Part shown: positions 29,175-42,300 of the stretch, in pieces
How the letters are laid out: the number at the start of each line of letters is the position of its first letter
Position numbering within the stretch: position 1 is the first letter of the stretch
Assembly: GCF_963678635.1 (NCBI RefSeq)
Contig: NC_087064.1
Coordinates: forward strand, 46,981,346-47,045,345
Source of the DNA: Symsagittifera roscoffensis
Taxonomy: Eukaryota; Xenacoelomorpha; Acoela; Convolutidae
Direction of reading: 5' to 3'
DNA: 64,000 nucleotides
Made by a program: the position numbers and the translations under genes
Notes under the pieces: model-generated
Told to the model about the DNA's origin: nothing
What the model saw: only the letters and a program-made list of their open reading frames with translations
Databases searched by the model: none

Positions 29175-30654
29175 CAGATTAAGCGGAGAACGCTGATTCA
29201 TGCGCAAAATTCCTCTCGTGCCGGATGTAAGGGCAGCGGAGCAAGCGTATTCTACTTTCCAATGCCTCGTTATGAAATGTCGCGTTTTACGAACTGTCCC
29301 CTGTTACGAATAAACGCCCTACCGTGATTATGACAAAAGAGCCACAATTAAGTGAACACTTTCCACTTTCAAAGGACACTTTTATTTGCGAGTTAGGCAG
29401 GAAAAGAAGAAGGTTCGAACTAATACACTTCTACTGCTCGCTAGTGTGAAAAGAAATGTAACCATGTGATTCACATATCTCAGCTTTATAAAAGACAAAT
29501 AAAATCAGTCCATTAATTGAACCTTGCGGAACACCACTAGGAACAGCAAATTTTTTTTACTATCCTTATCCGAGTAGCGAACTCTCTAAGACCGTCCTGG
29601 TAAATTGTTGTTTATAAGCATCGAATGCTTTACTCAAATCGTACAATTTTACAAGGGCATCATCGCCCTTGTCCATATACTTTGTAATCAAGTCAGTTAT
29701 CAAAAACAGGACATGAGTCGTTGTATAAATGACCACGGTAAGCAAACTGCCCTTTTTAAAGTATTTAGTGCTTCGAAACTTTCAGAGCAGGTTTTTTAAG
29801 CATTTCGCATGAGCTGATAAGATTGAACTGGGCCGTAGTTGCTCCCATGAAGGAACTGGAACTTTTGGAAAGGATACGATTTCAGATTCCTCTCAGATGT
29901 CGTGTGTACAGTGCACTACTGTTTGATGCCCATTTTCAACAAAATCAAGGCATATATATGTTGCACGCATATATGTGCGACGACGAAAACCGACAAGAAA
30001 GTGAAAACATTCCAAAAAAGACCGAAGTGAATTGACTTAAACTCATGAACACGAAATAACATTCTTGACAATTGTTATTAGCTCTTAAAACAAAACAAGG
30101 AAACTAATTAAATAGAAAACCTTGAGATAAACAGATTGCACACATTTTGAGTTTACATGGCGCTCAACTTTTATACGAGCCTTTAATCTGGAAGAAAGAT
30201 CGCAAAACACTGAAAAAATTGTTTTTTGGTTGGTTACTGTTTTCTCCCGGCTTACTTAGAACTTAGCGTCCTCATCACGTCAATAGTTTGGGTTACTGAC
30301 ATAACGTTTCACGTCCTCATTACATGAAAATAATTTTTTCTCTCTAGTATCAGGGAGACATACACAAATATCAACAGCTCTGATATTTTATTTGTTTCTA
30401 ATACCTGAAAATGAAAATTTTAAGTTGGTTTCTCTTCGTCCTAGTTTGGGATTTAGGTAGAAACAGAAAATAGTCACAGCAGAGCCAATCAGCACCACAA
30501 CAACATTCGACAGCTCAACAACAGTATCAACAACTCCGAACAACACAATCGACCTAGCTTTCAACGACAGATTGCCTACAAAAAAAAACACCCGGACAGT
30601 GCAATTTTTTAGTCAAACTACTAGAACGACTCCTGAGACGAATTGCTAAAGCCA

Positions 30655-32110
30655 TGGCAGAAGAAGAAACCGACTTTGAACTAGCAGAAATCAAAACAAA
30701 CTTCTTCACGCTTAAGGCAGCTTGAGGAATCGATGACTTACCTCATCGACCATGCGACAGAAGACTCACAGCCAGATGATCTCATGTCAACATTCACTGG
30801 AATTGAAGACAAATTAGACGACCTTGTCAGTGAGTACAGAAGCCTACTCGAGCGAAATATTAATACAATAGACGCAACATCTGCAGCAACCAACAGCGCC
30901 CAATCCAACCACCAAAACGCACCCACTCTTCAAGCTGCTTCAAGCAACCAAAGCGCTCTAATCGAATTCAGCGCTAACTCATCAGCAGTCACCTCGACTC
31001 AACAGCAACCACCATCGTTTTCAGTAGCAAATATGTCTACATAAGTCAAAAACAACCATAATTTGCCAATCAATCAACAGCAACAAGCAAAAGTTATTCC
31101 GCAATCGAATAGTTTTGCCGCATTACCGTTACCTCCGACCAATTTCAAGCCTCAGACACAAATCAACACAGCAGTTTACACTGCGCCAATTTCATCTTCA
31201 ACGATTACACAGACATCACGACTACCGAAGATCACAACTTGGCAAGTACAACGGTGATCCGATAAAATGGAACATGTTACGGCTTATTCCAAGCTACTGC
31301 TCACAGTCAACCAATATCCGACGCAGAAAAGCTAACATACTTGCAAACATTGACAACAGGACGCGCTCATCAAGCTATCGCCGGATACTCATGCAACAGC
31401 GCTATGTATCCAACAGCTCTTCAAGAACTCGAACAACGATTTGGAACACCAGACATAACTGTCAACAACTGTTTCAACAAGCTACAACAACTCCGCATGC
31501 CTTCAACGCAACATAAGCAATCGTTTATGAATTTTTCATCTTTCATTTGCTATCTTGTGGAAACTTTTCAGACACTTGGATTCACCAACGACCTGAAATC
31601 CACCATTTACGTGCAATTTGACAACTAACTTCACCACTTTGAGCGACTACAATGGACTCAACACATCATCAACAACAGCAGTCAGCCTCAGCAATTTCAG
31701 TCATTGGCTCAGACAATTCGCCTTAGTTTGTGACTATCTACCCCAGGAAAACTTCACTTCCTCATCCAGCCAACCGTCTTCATCCAGTCAACAAAGATTC
31801 AGTGAATGTCAAAGAAACAACCATCGCGGCAACCAGCCCCAAACACGCACCAACAGATTTTCGGGGAACAAAAAAAGACCGGAAAAAAGACAAACTCATT
31901 GAGCTCTTTGTGACCTGGATCATCGCCCCTCACAATGCCTTAAGTACAAAGATTTGACAATTGACGATAATTGAAAGCTTATACATGCAAAAAACCTTTG
32001 TCTAAATTGTCTTGGACAACACATGGTAAAGGATTGCATTTCGAAGCGAACATACGTCACTTGCAACAGACAACATCATAGCAGCAATCATCAACAGCAA
32101 AACCTAAACA
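30655..32110 (+). pseudogene. gag: BEL/Pao Gag remnant
   Basis: The start at 30655 gives an acidic MAEEETDFELAEIKTN segment that shifts frame near 30720. A helical segment (EDKLDDLVSEYRSLLERN), a Gln/Asn/Ser-rich linker and the gag core follow. The core shows KYNGDPIKW near 31248, then AEKLTYLQTLTTGRAHQAI and ALQELEQRFGTPD near 31330-31455 in another frame. A degraded zinc knuckle (CLGQHMVKDC) lies near 32005-32035. At least three frameshifts and one stop break it. Confidence 0.8.
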
Positions 32111-32209
32111 TCACTCGAAGTTTTTCCTCACCGCAGCAACAAGCTTCAGACAGACCACACGATTCAGTCAACCGACAGCAGAAACGCTTCGCAAACTCAT
32201 TACTGCACT

Positions 32210-32720
32210 ATGTACCTGTTAAAATTCGCAACAAACACAAGTATATTAACACATATGCCTTTCCTCACAATGGAAGCTAGAACAGTTATTTACTACAATC
32301 GACATCTGACTCTCATTAGTTAGACGAAAGCCTCGAAACAAAAGAATTCTTCATCGGTGGACTTACGATTCGAAACAAATCAAAGCACGATCAGTTGGAA
32401 TGACCATTTACCCGTTTGAAACCTCAGCGAGCAGTTTCTAGTGAAACGTGCTTACGTGCTCGACAAGCTGAACCTAGAAGATGCTCAAACCGACAAACTC
32501 AACAGCATCTGCAGCAGTTAATCTAAAGGACATCAACTTTCCAGATTTCGACAACGATCAAAGTTGTCGGTTGCAATTCTCATTGGAACCGACAGCTTTG
32601 ATCTTGTTACATCTCAAGCAATAATAACCAACAGCTGACATCCAACAGCCGACCTGCTCGAGAATTCAGTTTTCTGAGCTTACTCTTCTCACCACAACGA
32701 CATCAACGAAGACGCACATC
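32210..32720 (+). pseudogene. BEL/Pao protease remnant
   Basis: Short matching pieces lie in alternating frames: a TSILTHMPFLTM-like strand near 32240 and ILIGTDSFDLV near 32580. The latter corresponds to the second half of the aspartic protease region in BEL elements. The catalytic Asp motif itself is not convincingly seen. Confidence 0.5.
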
Positions 32721-32789
32721 TTTCCGAAGTACTAGCGTCAACCTGGAGAAAGGAAACTCACGGAACCTCTCCGGAGGTAACTCTCTCCA

Positions 32790-33540
32790 TAGACAAAGAA
32801 CACGCCCCTGAGACCCTTCGGTAGACTATCACCTACACGCAAGGAAGGTATCAAATTGGACTTCTTTGGAAACCGAACGCCAGCCTTCCCAATAACTACT
32901 TTGCTGCCGCTCAACAATTCAACAAAATGAAAACCCGCCTTCTCAACGATCCCGACAAGCTTGCAATGTACCAGGACACAATCACAAACGATTTGACCAA
33001 GAAACACATTCGCAAACTTCCAAGCGAAGAGATTCCCTCAACAGGATGGATACTGCCAGAACATGGAGTGACGAACCCAAATAAGCCTGGAAAACTCCGC
33101 GGAAAAATCCCATCAATGCAGACATTGAAAGCATGTACATGCAAGTTTCCGTCAGACCCAAAGACCGAAAATTTCTCAGATTCATCTGGGGAACAACAGC
33201 CAGATTTTTACAAGTATACTCGTTTCATTTTTGGCGCAAAATGCTCGCCAACTTGTGCGAACTTCGCTCTCCAAGCATGTGGTGACGACAACAAAAACGA
33301 TTACCCCCACATCAAAGAACTTATCGACAGCAACTTCTACATGGACGATTTTTACGAGTCAACCATCACCGTGAAAAAATCATTACAACTATCTGCTGAT
33401 ATGCGAAAGGTACTCGCCACAGGTAGATTCAACCTGACTAGGTGGATCACTACAAACCCAGAGATTTTAAGTGCAATACCTCAGCAAAACCGAGCCACGA
33501 TTGAATCACCCAAGAACGACGAAACGTATATTGGGAATTG
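32790..33540 (+). pseudogene. pol: BEL/Pao reverse transcriptase remnant, internally deleted
   Basis: A 204-residue open frame (32927-33541) holds the N-terminal finger (KKHIRKLP, LPEHGVTNPNKPGK) and then the region around the active site (NFYMDDFYES near 33340). Between GKLRG (near 33100) and the shifted-frame SMYMQVSVRP (near 33130) the segment carrying motif A is missing, by roughly 80 residues compared with intact BEL RTs. The enzyme cannot be functional. Confidence 0.85.
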
Positions 33541-33559
33541 AATGAAACACTTCCTCTGA

Positions 33560-34395
33560 TTCACTAGTTATTGAGCCGAAGAAAATTCAGGATCTGAAAG
33601 GAAGAAGCCAACGCTGCGCAAAATTCTGCATACTTCATCCTCCATATTCGACCCTATTGGCTTTGCCGCACCTGTCACGATTCGCCTCTGAATTCTACAG
33701 CAACACATTTGGAGAAAAGGACTAAAATGGGACGATCAAATTACCAAAGAGGACCTACCCGAGCTCTTTGATCTTCTCCAAGAAGCCGACAACCTTCAAC
33801 CGCTCCACGTGCTTCGCAATTACTTCGCAGAGTCTACCTCATAAATACCTTGCACATCTTTTCAGATGCCTCATACGCAGCTCTTGCTTCAGTAGCTTAC
33901 TTTGTTTACACAACGGATTCCGTTTCAAAGCCAAAAGTTACGTTTGCTTTAGGCAAGGCCCGAGTAGCCCCGTTTAAACACACCATAACAAAACTGGAAC
34001 TCCAAGCAGCTGTTTGGTGCCCGTCTTGCTAGTTTCATTAAGCAACAACAACGCTTCTCACTAAACCACACTTATCTCTGGACCGATAGCAGCACAGTTT
34101 TGCAATGGATTCGTGGATCCGAAAAAAGACAACAAATCTTTGCTGCAAATCGTGTTGCAGAGATACTGGAGCTCACCCAATCTACTCAATGGAAACACTG
34201 CCCAGGCTACCTCAACCCCGCTGATGATGGAACTCGTGGAATTCAACCCCGGAGACGTTGGTTCAATGGACCAGATTTGATTCTTCAGCCAGAAGATGCT
34301 TGGCCCAAACCGCCCTTTGAAGAAAAAGAACTGATGACCACCTTCGACAGCTCCTCGATGAACCAAGTTTTTAAATACCACCAGATATCTTGAAC
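33560..34395 (+). pseudogene. BEL/Pao RNase H region remnant
   Basis: Two frames contain the hallmark pieces: LHIFSDASYAALASVAY near 33850, TKLELQAA near 33990, LWTDSSTVLQWI near 34078 and HCPGYLNPADDGTRG near 34200. These match the RNase H of BEL elements. A frameshift falls near 34010. Confidence 0.85.
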
Positions 34396-35030
34396 GTTCA
34401 AGCCCGCCTATGCACCACATTTTGGTGGCGCCTGGTAACGTCTCATTCGTAGCGTCAAAAACTCTATACGCCATCATTGGATCTAAAGCCCTCACATATG
34501 ATACTTTCATTACCTTGTTGTGCGAGATTGAACAGTTTATGAATGCACGACCTATCACGAATGTATTGTTTTCTCCCTGCGACATCGAAGCCCTGACCCC
34601 AACCATTTCCTTCTTGGAAGAATGTTTGCCAGTATGCCTCCAAGAATTAATTATAAGCCATTAACATTGATAAAGCAATGGACTTTTGCACAGCAGCTAT
34701 CAGACCATGTTTGGAACCGCCTACTGAAAGAGTTCATCCCAACTCTACTTCCCCGACAGAAATGCACCTCGAAAACTCCGCCTATTTTAAATGGACAACC
34801 CGTTAGGTTTTAGAAGATCCAACTCCTCGTGGATAATGGCCACTAGGTCGCATAGAATCGCCGATCGCATCAGCCGACAATGTAATACGACAATACAACG
34901 TTAGAACTCGCCGTGGAAAAGTTCAAATCCCAGCCATACGCCTCGCTCCTGTTTGTCCAGACTTCTACGCTCAACAATCCGCGCCAAAGAACAGCAATCA
35001 AACTGGAGCATCCTCTCCAACGCCGACATT
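34396..35030 (+). pseudogene. BEL/Pao integrase C-terminal remnant
   Basis: The integrase catalytic core is absent. Sequence jumps from the RNase H region to APHFGGAW near 34407, then IGSKALTYDTF, EQFMNARPITN and, farther on, GRIESPIASADNVIRQYNV (34850-34900) with the RLAPVC terminus. One stop and several frameshifts are present. Confidence 0.8.
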
Positions 35031-35034
35031 CTGA

Positions 35035-37470
35035 AAAGAAAAAACAGAAGAGCCTGCCAGCTTTGCCTTCCTAAATGAATTTAGACAAACAGCAACGACG
35101 ATACCCCGATGCCAGAAATACGTGTTGTATGAAAACGACACCTGATACGCAACAACAATTTTTTTGCCGGGAGCATACTCTCATAATGTTTACTGCAACG
35201 TTTGTTAATTTCTCATCTTCTCTACATAAATTTCTGAATGCAACCAGATTTCTTCAACCTGCAATTAATTGGATAACGACAACGAATAGTCGATCTTCTT
35301 CGACAAGGAACAGCGGAAAACAACGACCAGACAATCTACTTGATTCATCAGATTTGAATTCTACTCCAGAGCATGATCAACTGCAACAATCGACCAGCTC
35401 CTTCAATCAGCTTCAATTTTCTTTTCCGTAGCCGAACTTTTGAACAGTGAGCTCAGTGCAACAGAGAAACCTCAATTTAACATCCTACGTACCTCATCTC
35501 GACAGCCGACGACTTCAACTTAGACAGTCAACTCGACAAGCTAGCAAACACACTTCGACTAAGCTAGGTCCCCAACACTACTGTTAATCAAATGACATAC
35601 GTGTTCGGCTAGGCATGTCACAAAAAAAGACCTTGCTTCTGTACCAGTGCATGAGGTTTTTTCCACGAAAAGCGCTAAAACTTTATAAAAGCGATAAATA
35701 TTTAGCTAAAGCTTTTAAGTTTATATATTAAGAAGAGTAAAATAAACCCGTAATCATCCATCGAACTCAAAAGCGCATGCGCTACTTTTCAAATCAGCTA
35801 GTGACTTCAAAATAAAGCACAAAAGTTAGCTCAAACCACATTTTCGCTCACATCATTTCACGAAGTAGGAGGAACTATGGCGTTTCTAGGTACTTCAAAG
35901 GTTTTAGGCCAATTTTAGATCACTTAGTCAAAACTCGCAGGGGGTCAAGTAGGGTATCAAATCAAATCCCTATTGGTTGCCATTCGAATTCCAAAAAAAA
36001 TCAAAAAAATGTCTGCCTAGAAAAATGGGCTGAAGATTTTCTGACTTAATTAGACAAGTTGATCAAAGAATGACCACCTAAGTTTACTCTACTAAATTTT
36101 AAACGATAATATAGATATTAAAACTACTCCCTTTGTAGTTTTAACTTTAACCAATTACTCTTTCAAGCCAAAAAAATATATATACTTGAGCAAAAAAATT
36201 TTAGTTCTCGAATAAGAGTAGTCGGAACATTCTGTGCTACTTACACAGCAATATTAACCACTATTGGTATAAAATAGCTCAAATGCTCGAGGCTTTTGTA
36301 TTCTAATCAACGTTTTAAAACCTTTCAACTCTTATTTATCTATTCATGGGCATTTAATGTCAGTAGATTCTTGGAAATGCAGCCTTTAATATTTTATTGA
36401 CAGGAAAAAGGATCAATTTCCATTTGAGGCGACTAAAGCACAGAACCCTAATGATTTTTAATAATGTGCGCTCAAGGACCATTCAAGATTAAACATCTTG
36501 TTAAAAACACCATTAAGGAATGTTCAAAAGGGAAAAAATTAAAACACTTAAAATCTTTTTGGGGATAAAACACATCATTCTACTTGAAAACCTTCCAGAT
36601 TTTTCATTCAAGGAATCACTTTACTTTATAAGGGGCATTTAGGAATAATCAGCGGAAACTCCTGCCTGTGATGCAAGTCAACAAAACAACATAACTTGAT
36701 TGAGGTAATCGACCAAAAACAATGGTTATTTGAATACTTCACCGCAACAGGATCGATTTCAATGCTGAGGAGACATCTGAATAAAAAATGACAATTAAAA
36801 GGAAAACAAAAATCTTAAGCAGGCCTTTCACAGGAAGCAGCGGAAGTAACTTCATACAATACAATGGGTGAAATAATGACGAATTTTGTAGACAAAAGTC
36901 TACACACTTAACCCTACCTTAGCAATTTAACCAAGTTTTGCTGATTTTTAGCAATTAGCCTATAAAAATAATCGGCCAAAGCTTCAAGATTATATATTAT
37001 AAATCCAATTTTCGAATGAGTTCAAGTATAATTAATTAGAAGTTAATTGGTGGGCGGTGCATCATAGCCAGGCGAGTCAAAAATCTAATTTAGCCTTTTG
37101 TATTAATTTTCCACACTCGGTAAGCACTTTTCCCTACTAAGCTCTGCGTCTGAATTGTTGCTTGTCTTTCATTCACCCGATAATTAACAAAACAGAAATG
37201 CAGAGGCAATTATCGCTATGAATGCTAATGCTGACTCTTCTTTTCATTTGTCTTATTTTTAAACTCCATAAGATTTCTCCACCGCACTAATATAGTACAA
37301 CGCCTCAGCGGTGCGCGTTACTACTATCTATCGCTATTCAAGCAGCAGCACTAAATCTGCGTGAAAATAAAGAGGTTGTGGCGGGCGGGTGCGGCGGTGC
37401 TTGTTTGGTTTTCGCTCAGGAGTTACTTGGTCGTCGTTTCCATTGAAGAGGCTGCTCTGCTGCTGCTGCT
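35035..37470. other. AT-rich sequence, fragment of a dispersed repeat only
   Basis: No gene is supported. At 36221-36250 the phrase GGAACATTCTGTGCTACTT marks a short fragment of the dispersed hairpin family described near 40 kb. Confidence 0.4.
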
Positions 37471-37480
37471 TTTCTTTTAC

Positions 37481-37583
37481 CTGATTCAGAATGACTTCAT
37501 TGCAGCAACAAAACAATGCCTTCCTGAAACGACGCCAACGAATTGAGGCTGCTGATGATGATGATGCAACATCTAACACAAGT
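37481..37583 (-). CDS. Possible isolated coding exon with polybasic-Cys motif
   Basis: On the minus strand an acceptor-like TTACTTCTCTATTTAG precedes 37583, and a strong donor CAG|GTAAAA follows 37481. Between them a frame encodes a Ser-run then SIRWRRFRKALFCCCNEVILNQ. The basic stretch next to three Cys resembles a membrane-anchoring palmitoylation site. The surrounding few hundred bases are richer in G+C than their neighbourhood. No partner exon could be linked, so this is a low-confidence exon of an unknown gene. Confidence 0.3.
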
Positions 37584-37599
37584 CTAAATAGAGAAGTAA

Positions 37600-38880
37600 C
37601 ACAACCTCAACCTCAAATTCAACTGAACGCCGCTTAAACAGTGGTGTTAAAAGTAATCTCGCAACAAAATGCTAAAAAGTGAAGTAAAAGCGAAAAAACC
37701 TCTCGCTTCGCTTTCTGTTTTGCTATCCCTTCAACGCAGCTATACTGGAATTACAACACATTGAGCAGTCATTCGTTTTAATTCATTCCATAAACATTTT
37801 CGCTGTTTATTTTTCTATTTTTCCCCATTTGCCCTTATCTCAGCGGCAAATTGACAATAAAAAACGTTAAATTGTTTTCACTATTTTCCCTCTTTTTTCT
37901 ATATTTGCAGTTTTATCTTTGTTTTCATTTCCCATTATGCAAAAAAATAATCAACAACAACAAACAAGATGAAAAACAGCATCATAATAATCATAAACCT
38001 TGTTTACTTATTAATTGTTGCTTCCAATATCCGATTTTTGCACTACAGTGACAGTCTTCGGCTTGAAATATGCAGTCGAAAGTCAAAAATTGTGAAATCT
38101 TCCGAAATATGATTTTTTTAAATTTGAATTCAACTTAACTCTTCTGCATATCCACCGCCAGCTACAAGGTACTATTTTTTGCTAACAAACAAGGACTAAA
38201 GTCTCTATGGATAAAAGAGTATAAAAAAGTAGTTTGAGTTTTGGAAGACAGACGGCACGTTATTAACTGTTAGTCAAACTTTACAAAATAACGACCTTGT
38301 GTCTTCTCAAACTAAACTTACACGATAGACATAAATAAAACATGATCAAAATAAGAAAGTATTAAAAAACCAATGATTCGTTTACAGAGAGCTACCTACT
38401 ATTTCTTGTGTTATTTTTGGGACCCCAAAACGTTTTTTACATGATTTTGGCGCATATCTTAAATATATATTTTAGTGCATATCTTTATTATTTTGTGAAA
38501 ACCTTTTTAAGAAATTTTAAAGGATGATTTGGCATTGATATGCTTCGAAAACAATTATAGTCACAGGCGAAACGGAGCTTCACAATACTTGCGATACGAC
38601 ACAAACATAGCATGGCAAGCTAGCCGACCAAAACTGAGATGAAAGACGCAAAGTCAATGACGAAATGAAAAAAAAAATAACTTCACCTTTTTCACACGAT
38701 TGTCTCGGTTTTCATATTATCATTTTAAGGAAATGGTGCCAACTAAGACATCTGCCATGTTTTGCTGAAGTTTCGAATCAACATATTTTTCAAAAACACG
38801 ATGCGGTCCGAAAATAACAAAAATTCAAAAATAGTTCCAATAAAATTGAATAAAGCTATGTTAAAATCATATCTGAAATC
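37600..38880. other. AT-rich sequence without recognised feature
   Basis: It contains a pyrimidine/A-rich low-complexity stretch around 37840-38010 and nothing else that can be supported. Confidence 0.4.
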
Positions 38881-38889
38881 TAACTCCAC

Positions 38890-39110
38890 GCATTTGCGAG
38901 AACACGACCAAAAAGCAGACCTATCAAGTGAAATAAGAAAAAGTAGAAATAAGCCTCGAAGTAGCAAAAACTCGGCTACGTGTAGGATACGAACCTGCGA
39001 CCTACTGCAATCAAGATATTTTGCGTCTCACGCACTATGCAGTCAGTCACGCAAGCTTAACAACCGATAAACACTAGTCACGAATAAAACAGCTACATAT
39101 GCTAATAACT
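38890..39110 (-). mobile_element. tRNA-derived SINE
   Basis: The minus strand has an A-box-like GTGACTGACTGCATAGTGCG and a strong B box GGTTCGTATCC, with the same flanking tail (AGGCTTATTTCTAC) and the same far side (ACTAGTG, GTTAAGC) as the copy at 28890-29065. Confidence 0.65.
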
Positions 39111-39939
39111 TGCCAATCAATTCATCAAAAGTGGCACCAAGTACAAAGAGACTCAATTTTGCATTTATTAAATTGGAATATAACAAACTGAAGACATCCA
39201 GTGTAACAAATCGCAAAGCATAAATCCACATTATGTATAAATTATGCATTTCAAAAAATTAAGAGATATATTGAATTAGAAAATTTCTGAAATCGAGTTT
39301 TCATTATTGTTATGTTGTTTAAAACCAATCACTTTTATCGATTCATTTGATGAACTAAAAATGCATCAATTGTGTTAACTTATTACGATTCGAATGTCAA
39401 AGCACAAGCTATCAAGAAGCTGTAAAGGTGCCCCACCATTATTGGGGTGCCGCACCAATATTTGCGACTTAGGTTGGAAAAAAGAAAATTCGTACTAATA
39501 CACTCGCTTCGCAGGTGTAATGCAACAGGAGTCAGTTCTTAAAACAGTTCTTAAGACCTTTTAAGCTCTTTCAATTATTGCTGGAAAAATTGTTACTAAT
39601 CAAAAAGGAAAAACCATAGTACGTTCTGGGAAAGAATAAAGAAATTGCGGAGAAAATCAAAACTTTCAAAATCATAGCATTCTCATACGTAAGTCAACTT
39701 TCGAAATCCCTAAGAACTAAAAAAAAAGATAAATTCATTCCAAGAACCTGAAAACTAAAACAATTTGTTCCAACTAACTTAGAAAGTACTACTTCCTATT
39801 TATGCAACAATAGAACGAAGCGCCAAACAATAGAACGAAGCGCCAAAATTTGATCGAGTCCACTTTCCAGGCTATTTGCCTTTAAGCAAAAATGAAACAC
39901 ATTGAGATATCGATAAAAAAAGTTAAACTACGATAATGC

Positions 39940-40420
39940 GGCTATCTAAATTTGAAATAAAAACAAGGATAGCCAGTAACTGTGCAGGTGGCACAGAATG
40001 TTCTGACCATAGTCTTATAAAAAATACAACGTTTTTCATTTTTTTTTCGGTGTGGTGTGATAAAAGGAGCTGAACAAAAGCTCGAGATTAGGTGTAATCG
40101 ACGGTCATAGTAAAATAAGCAAACAAAAAACATTTTTTTTTCAGAAAATATGCTTGAAAAATGAAAAAAAATTTTTAAAAATGCAAGCTTTGAAGCAGTT
40201 GAAAGTCGCTCGAAATAAGACGAAAAATCAAAAACCTCAACCCGGTTATTCTCGAAAATTTTAAATGTGGTTCGAATAACGACTGTAAGGGCTTTAATAT
40301 GATATATCACTCAACCCAGTGTCATGATTTATTTTGGTACCTGGTTTTGCGTGAACAAAAAAACTAAAACAGATCCGAATACAAATTACTCCCCATTTTC
40401 AATAGTCTAAACAACAAGAG
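39940..40420 (-). repeat. Dispersed hairpin-bearing repeat, copy 1
   Basis: It shares with 62125-62890 the order: CTGTGC-N-GCACAG hairpin, T-rich zone, GTCTTATTTCGAG-type phrase, TGATATATCAC-type phrase and CTCAACCCAGT. In reverse it matches 41640-42300. No coding capacity. Confidence 0.7.
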
Positions 40421-40424
40421 TAGT

Positions 40425-40730
40425 CAATTACTGTGCAAGTAGCACAGAATGTTTCAACCATAGTCTTAAAAAAGTGTTTTCAAATTAGTGTCGTATTTTT
40501 CTGCATGTGATAAAAAGATCTCGAAGAAAAAAATAGAATAAAGACTAATCGACAGTCATAGCTAAAAATACCAATTGCAAAAACGTCTTTGTAGAAAAAT
40601 GGCTAGAGAAACGAAAAAAAAATTTAAAACATTTCAAACTTAGTTTTCACGGTTTAAATTAAGCTATTGAAAGTCGAAATAGAAGTAAATTTTCATTAAA
40701 AAAATCGTTAATAATAAATGTAGGGATCCA
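40425..40730 (-). repeat. Dispersed hairpin-bearing repeat, partial copy 2
   Basis: It begins with CTGTGCAAGTAGCACAG at 40431 and repeats part of the order seen in 39940-40420, lying head to tail with it. Confidence 0.6.
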
Positions 40731-41079
40731 CTTTAAGCACTGAAAATAATGAAAATAGTGAATGTAAAGTTCGAAAAAATGCAGGCTGCTTCAGACTGAC
40801 AAAAAGACTCGAATGTTTTAAAAACTGAGAAAGTTATTAAAAAAAACACCAAAGGAAGAAGAATAAAAAGCATCTACGAAAAATTGCATCAACGGAAACT
40901 GGCAATACTGACTAGAAGCAAAAAAATATATTGATGGTACATTTGTACGCCATCGAAACCAAGAGAGGGTGGAAAACCACTTTCTGACTAAAACAAACAA
41001 AAAAAAATAGACAAACGTTAAGCGCAAGAGCTGAACCAACCAAATTGGTCATTGGTAAACATAAATTTTACACAACAAT

Positions 41080-41610
41080 AAATGAATATTTAGATGCTCC
41101 AACTTGTACATAGAGTCAAAAACAGATTATCATCTCGCACTGTCACTTGTCATTTTGAAGTGAAATTTTTAAACATAGCCAATCGAAGATTGGAAAAGAG
41201 TAATGAACGCAAGTAAACCTAAAACAGACACTGACTTAGTTGAAAAACTATTATTTTCGAACTTGCTCTTTGAGTTTCTAGAACAATTTATGATTGGCAC
41301 TTTTTTGATAACATTAACCCAACTTGAGAAAACTGGATCAACAGGTAAAGTTTTTATACCGCTGGAAATCTAAAAATTTAAATTCCACTTTCGAAATTAG
41401 GAATCGTTCACGAGTTTTCGCGTCATTAGCACGTTCGTATTTGGAGAGTGCTACTTAAGTCACTTCCATCAGATGAATTTCAATTGAACTCAAAAAGTGC
41501 ATATATTAATAAGTATATATTTATTTATATATGCACTATTTGCATCAATACTTAATGACTTTTCCTGAAAAAAAAATCAGCAAGACCTATATAAGAGTCT
41601 TCACGAGCGA
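41080..41610 (+). repeat. Dispersed repeat family B, copy 1
   Basis: Shared phrases with 42600-43110 and 59990-60340 include AACTGGATCAA, AAATTCCACTTTC, AACTCAAAAAG and CAAGACCTATA. The copy includes an AT-rich hairpin at 41497-41536 (GTGCATATAT / ATATATGCAC). Confidence 0.6.
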
Positions 41611-41639
41611 AAAAAGAACAACAATAATCATCAGAATGG

Positions 41640-42300
41640 GTGGAGTGATATATCAAAATAAAGCACTGTCAGCCGTGATACGTACGACATTTAAATTTAA
41701 AAAAGTTTACTCAGTGTCGAGAAAAACCGGTTTGAATTTTTCTGATTTTTCGTCTTATTTCGAGCAAATAAAGCGAGCAGGCAGTTTTTTCTAATTTCTT
41801 TAAAGCTTACAATGGCTTAATTTAAAACGTATAACTTAGTTTTACTTGGGTAACGTTAAGAAAAGTTGTCCCTGTGTCAAGAGAAATGATTTAAGATTCT
41901 TGAGTTTTCTTTCAATTTCGAACAAGTAAAACGAGCGAGCAGGCTCATTATAGAAAGATCCGGGGTCAAACTTAAGATTAACTTCATTGTAATTATTTTT
42001 AGAAATTTTTTAACGCAATTAAAAATATCAAAAAATATTCTGCAAAAAATTTTCAAATCTTAGAAAAATCTTTTTATGATTTTTTTTTGAGAAACATTAT
42101 CGTCCAATCAGCCTATTTTACTGTGACTGTAGAATGTGCCTAAGTTCTAGGCTTTCTTCATGTCCTTTTATCTCACCACCCCTAAAAACAACACTAATTA
42201 AAAAGTACTATCTACGTAGTTTTTTATAAAAAAAATATGGTCGGAACAGTCTGTGCTACTTGCACAGCAACTGGCTGTCCGTTTTACTATTTGAAAAACA
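41640..42300 (+). repeat. Dispersed hairpin-bearing repeat, inverted copy 3
   Basis: It is in the opposite orientation to 39940-40420: it begins GAGTGATATATCA, runs through a CGTCTTATTTCGAGC phrase and ends with CTGTGCTACTTGCACAG near 42251 and CTGGCTGTCC. Confidence 0.65.

Larger units (their letters stand above)
30655..35030 (+). mobile_element. Decayed BEL/Pao LTR retrotransposon
   Basis: Gag, zinc knuckle, protease, RT, RNase H and the integrase C-terminus appear in BEL/Pao order, split over several frames and missing internal parts. No matching LTRs were found at either side, so the boundaries are those of recognisable coding sequence. Confidence 0.85.

Noticed and set aside
40020-40320. 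122-codon minus-strand frame
   Set aside because: It falls in a dispersed repeat and has the Phe/Ser/Leu bias of translated AT-rich DNA.
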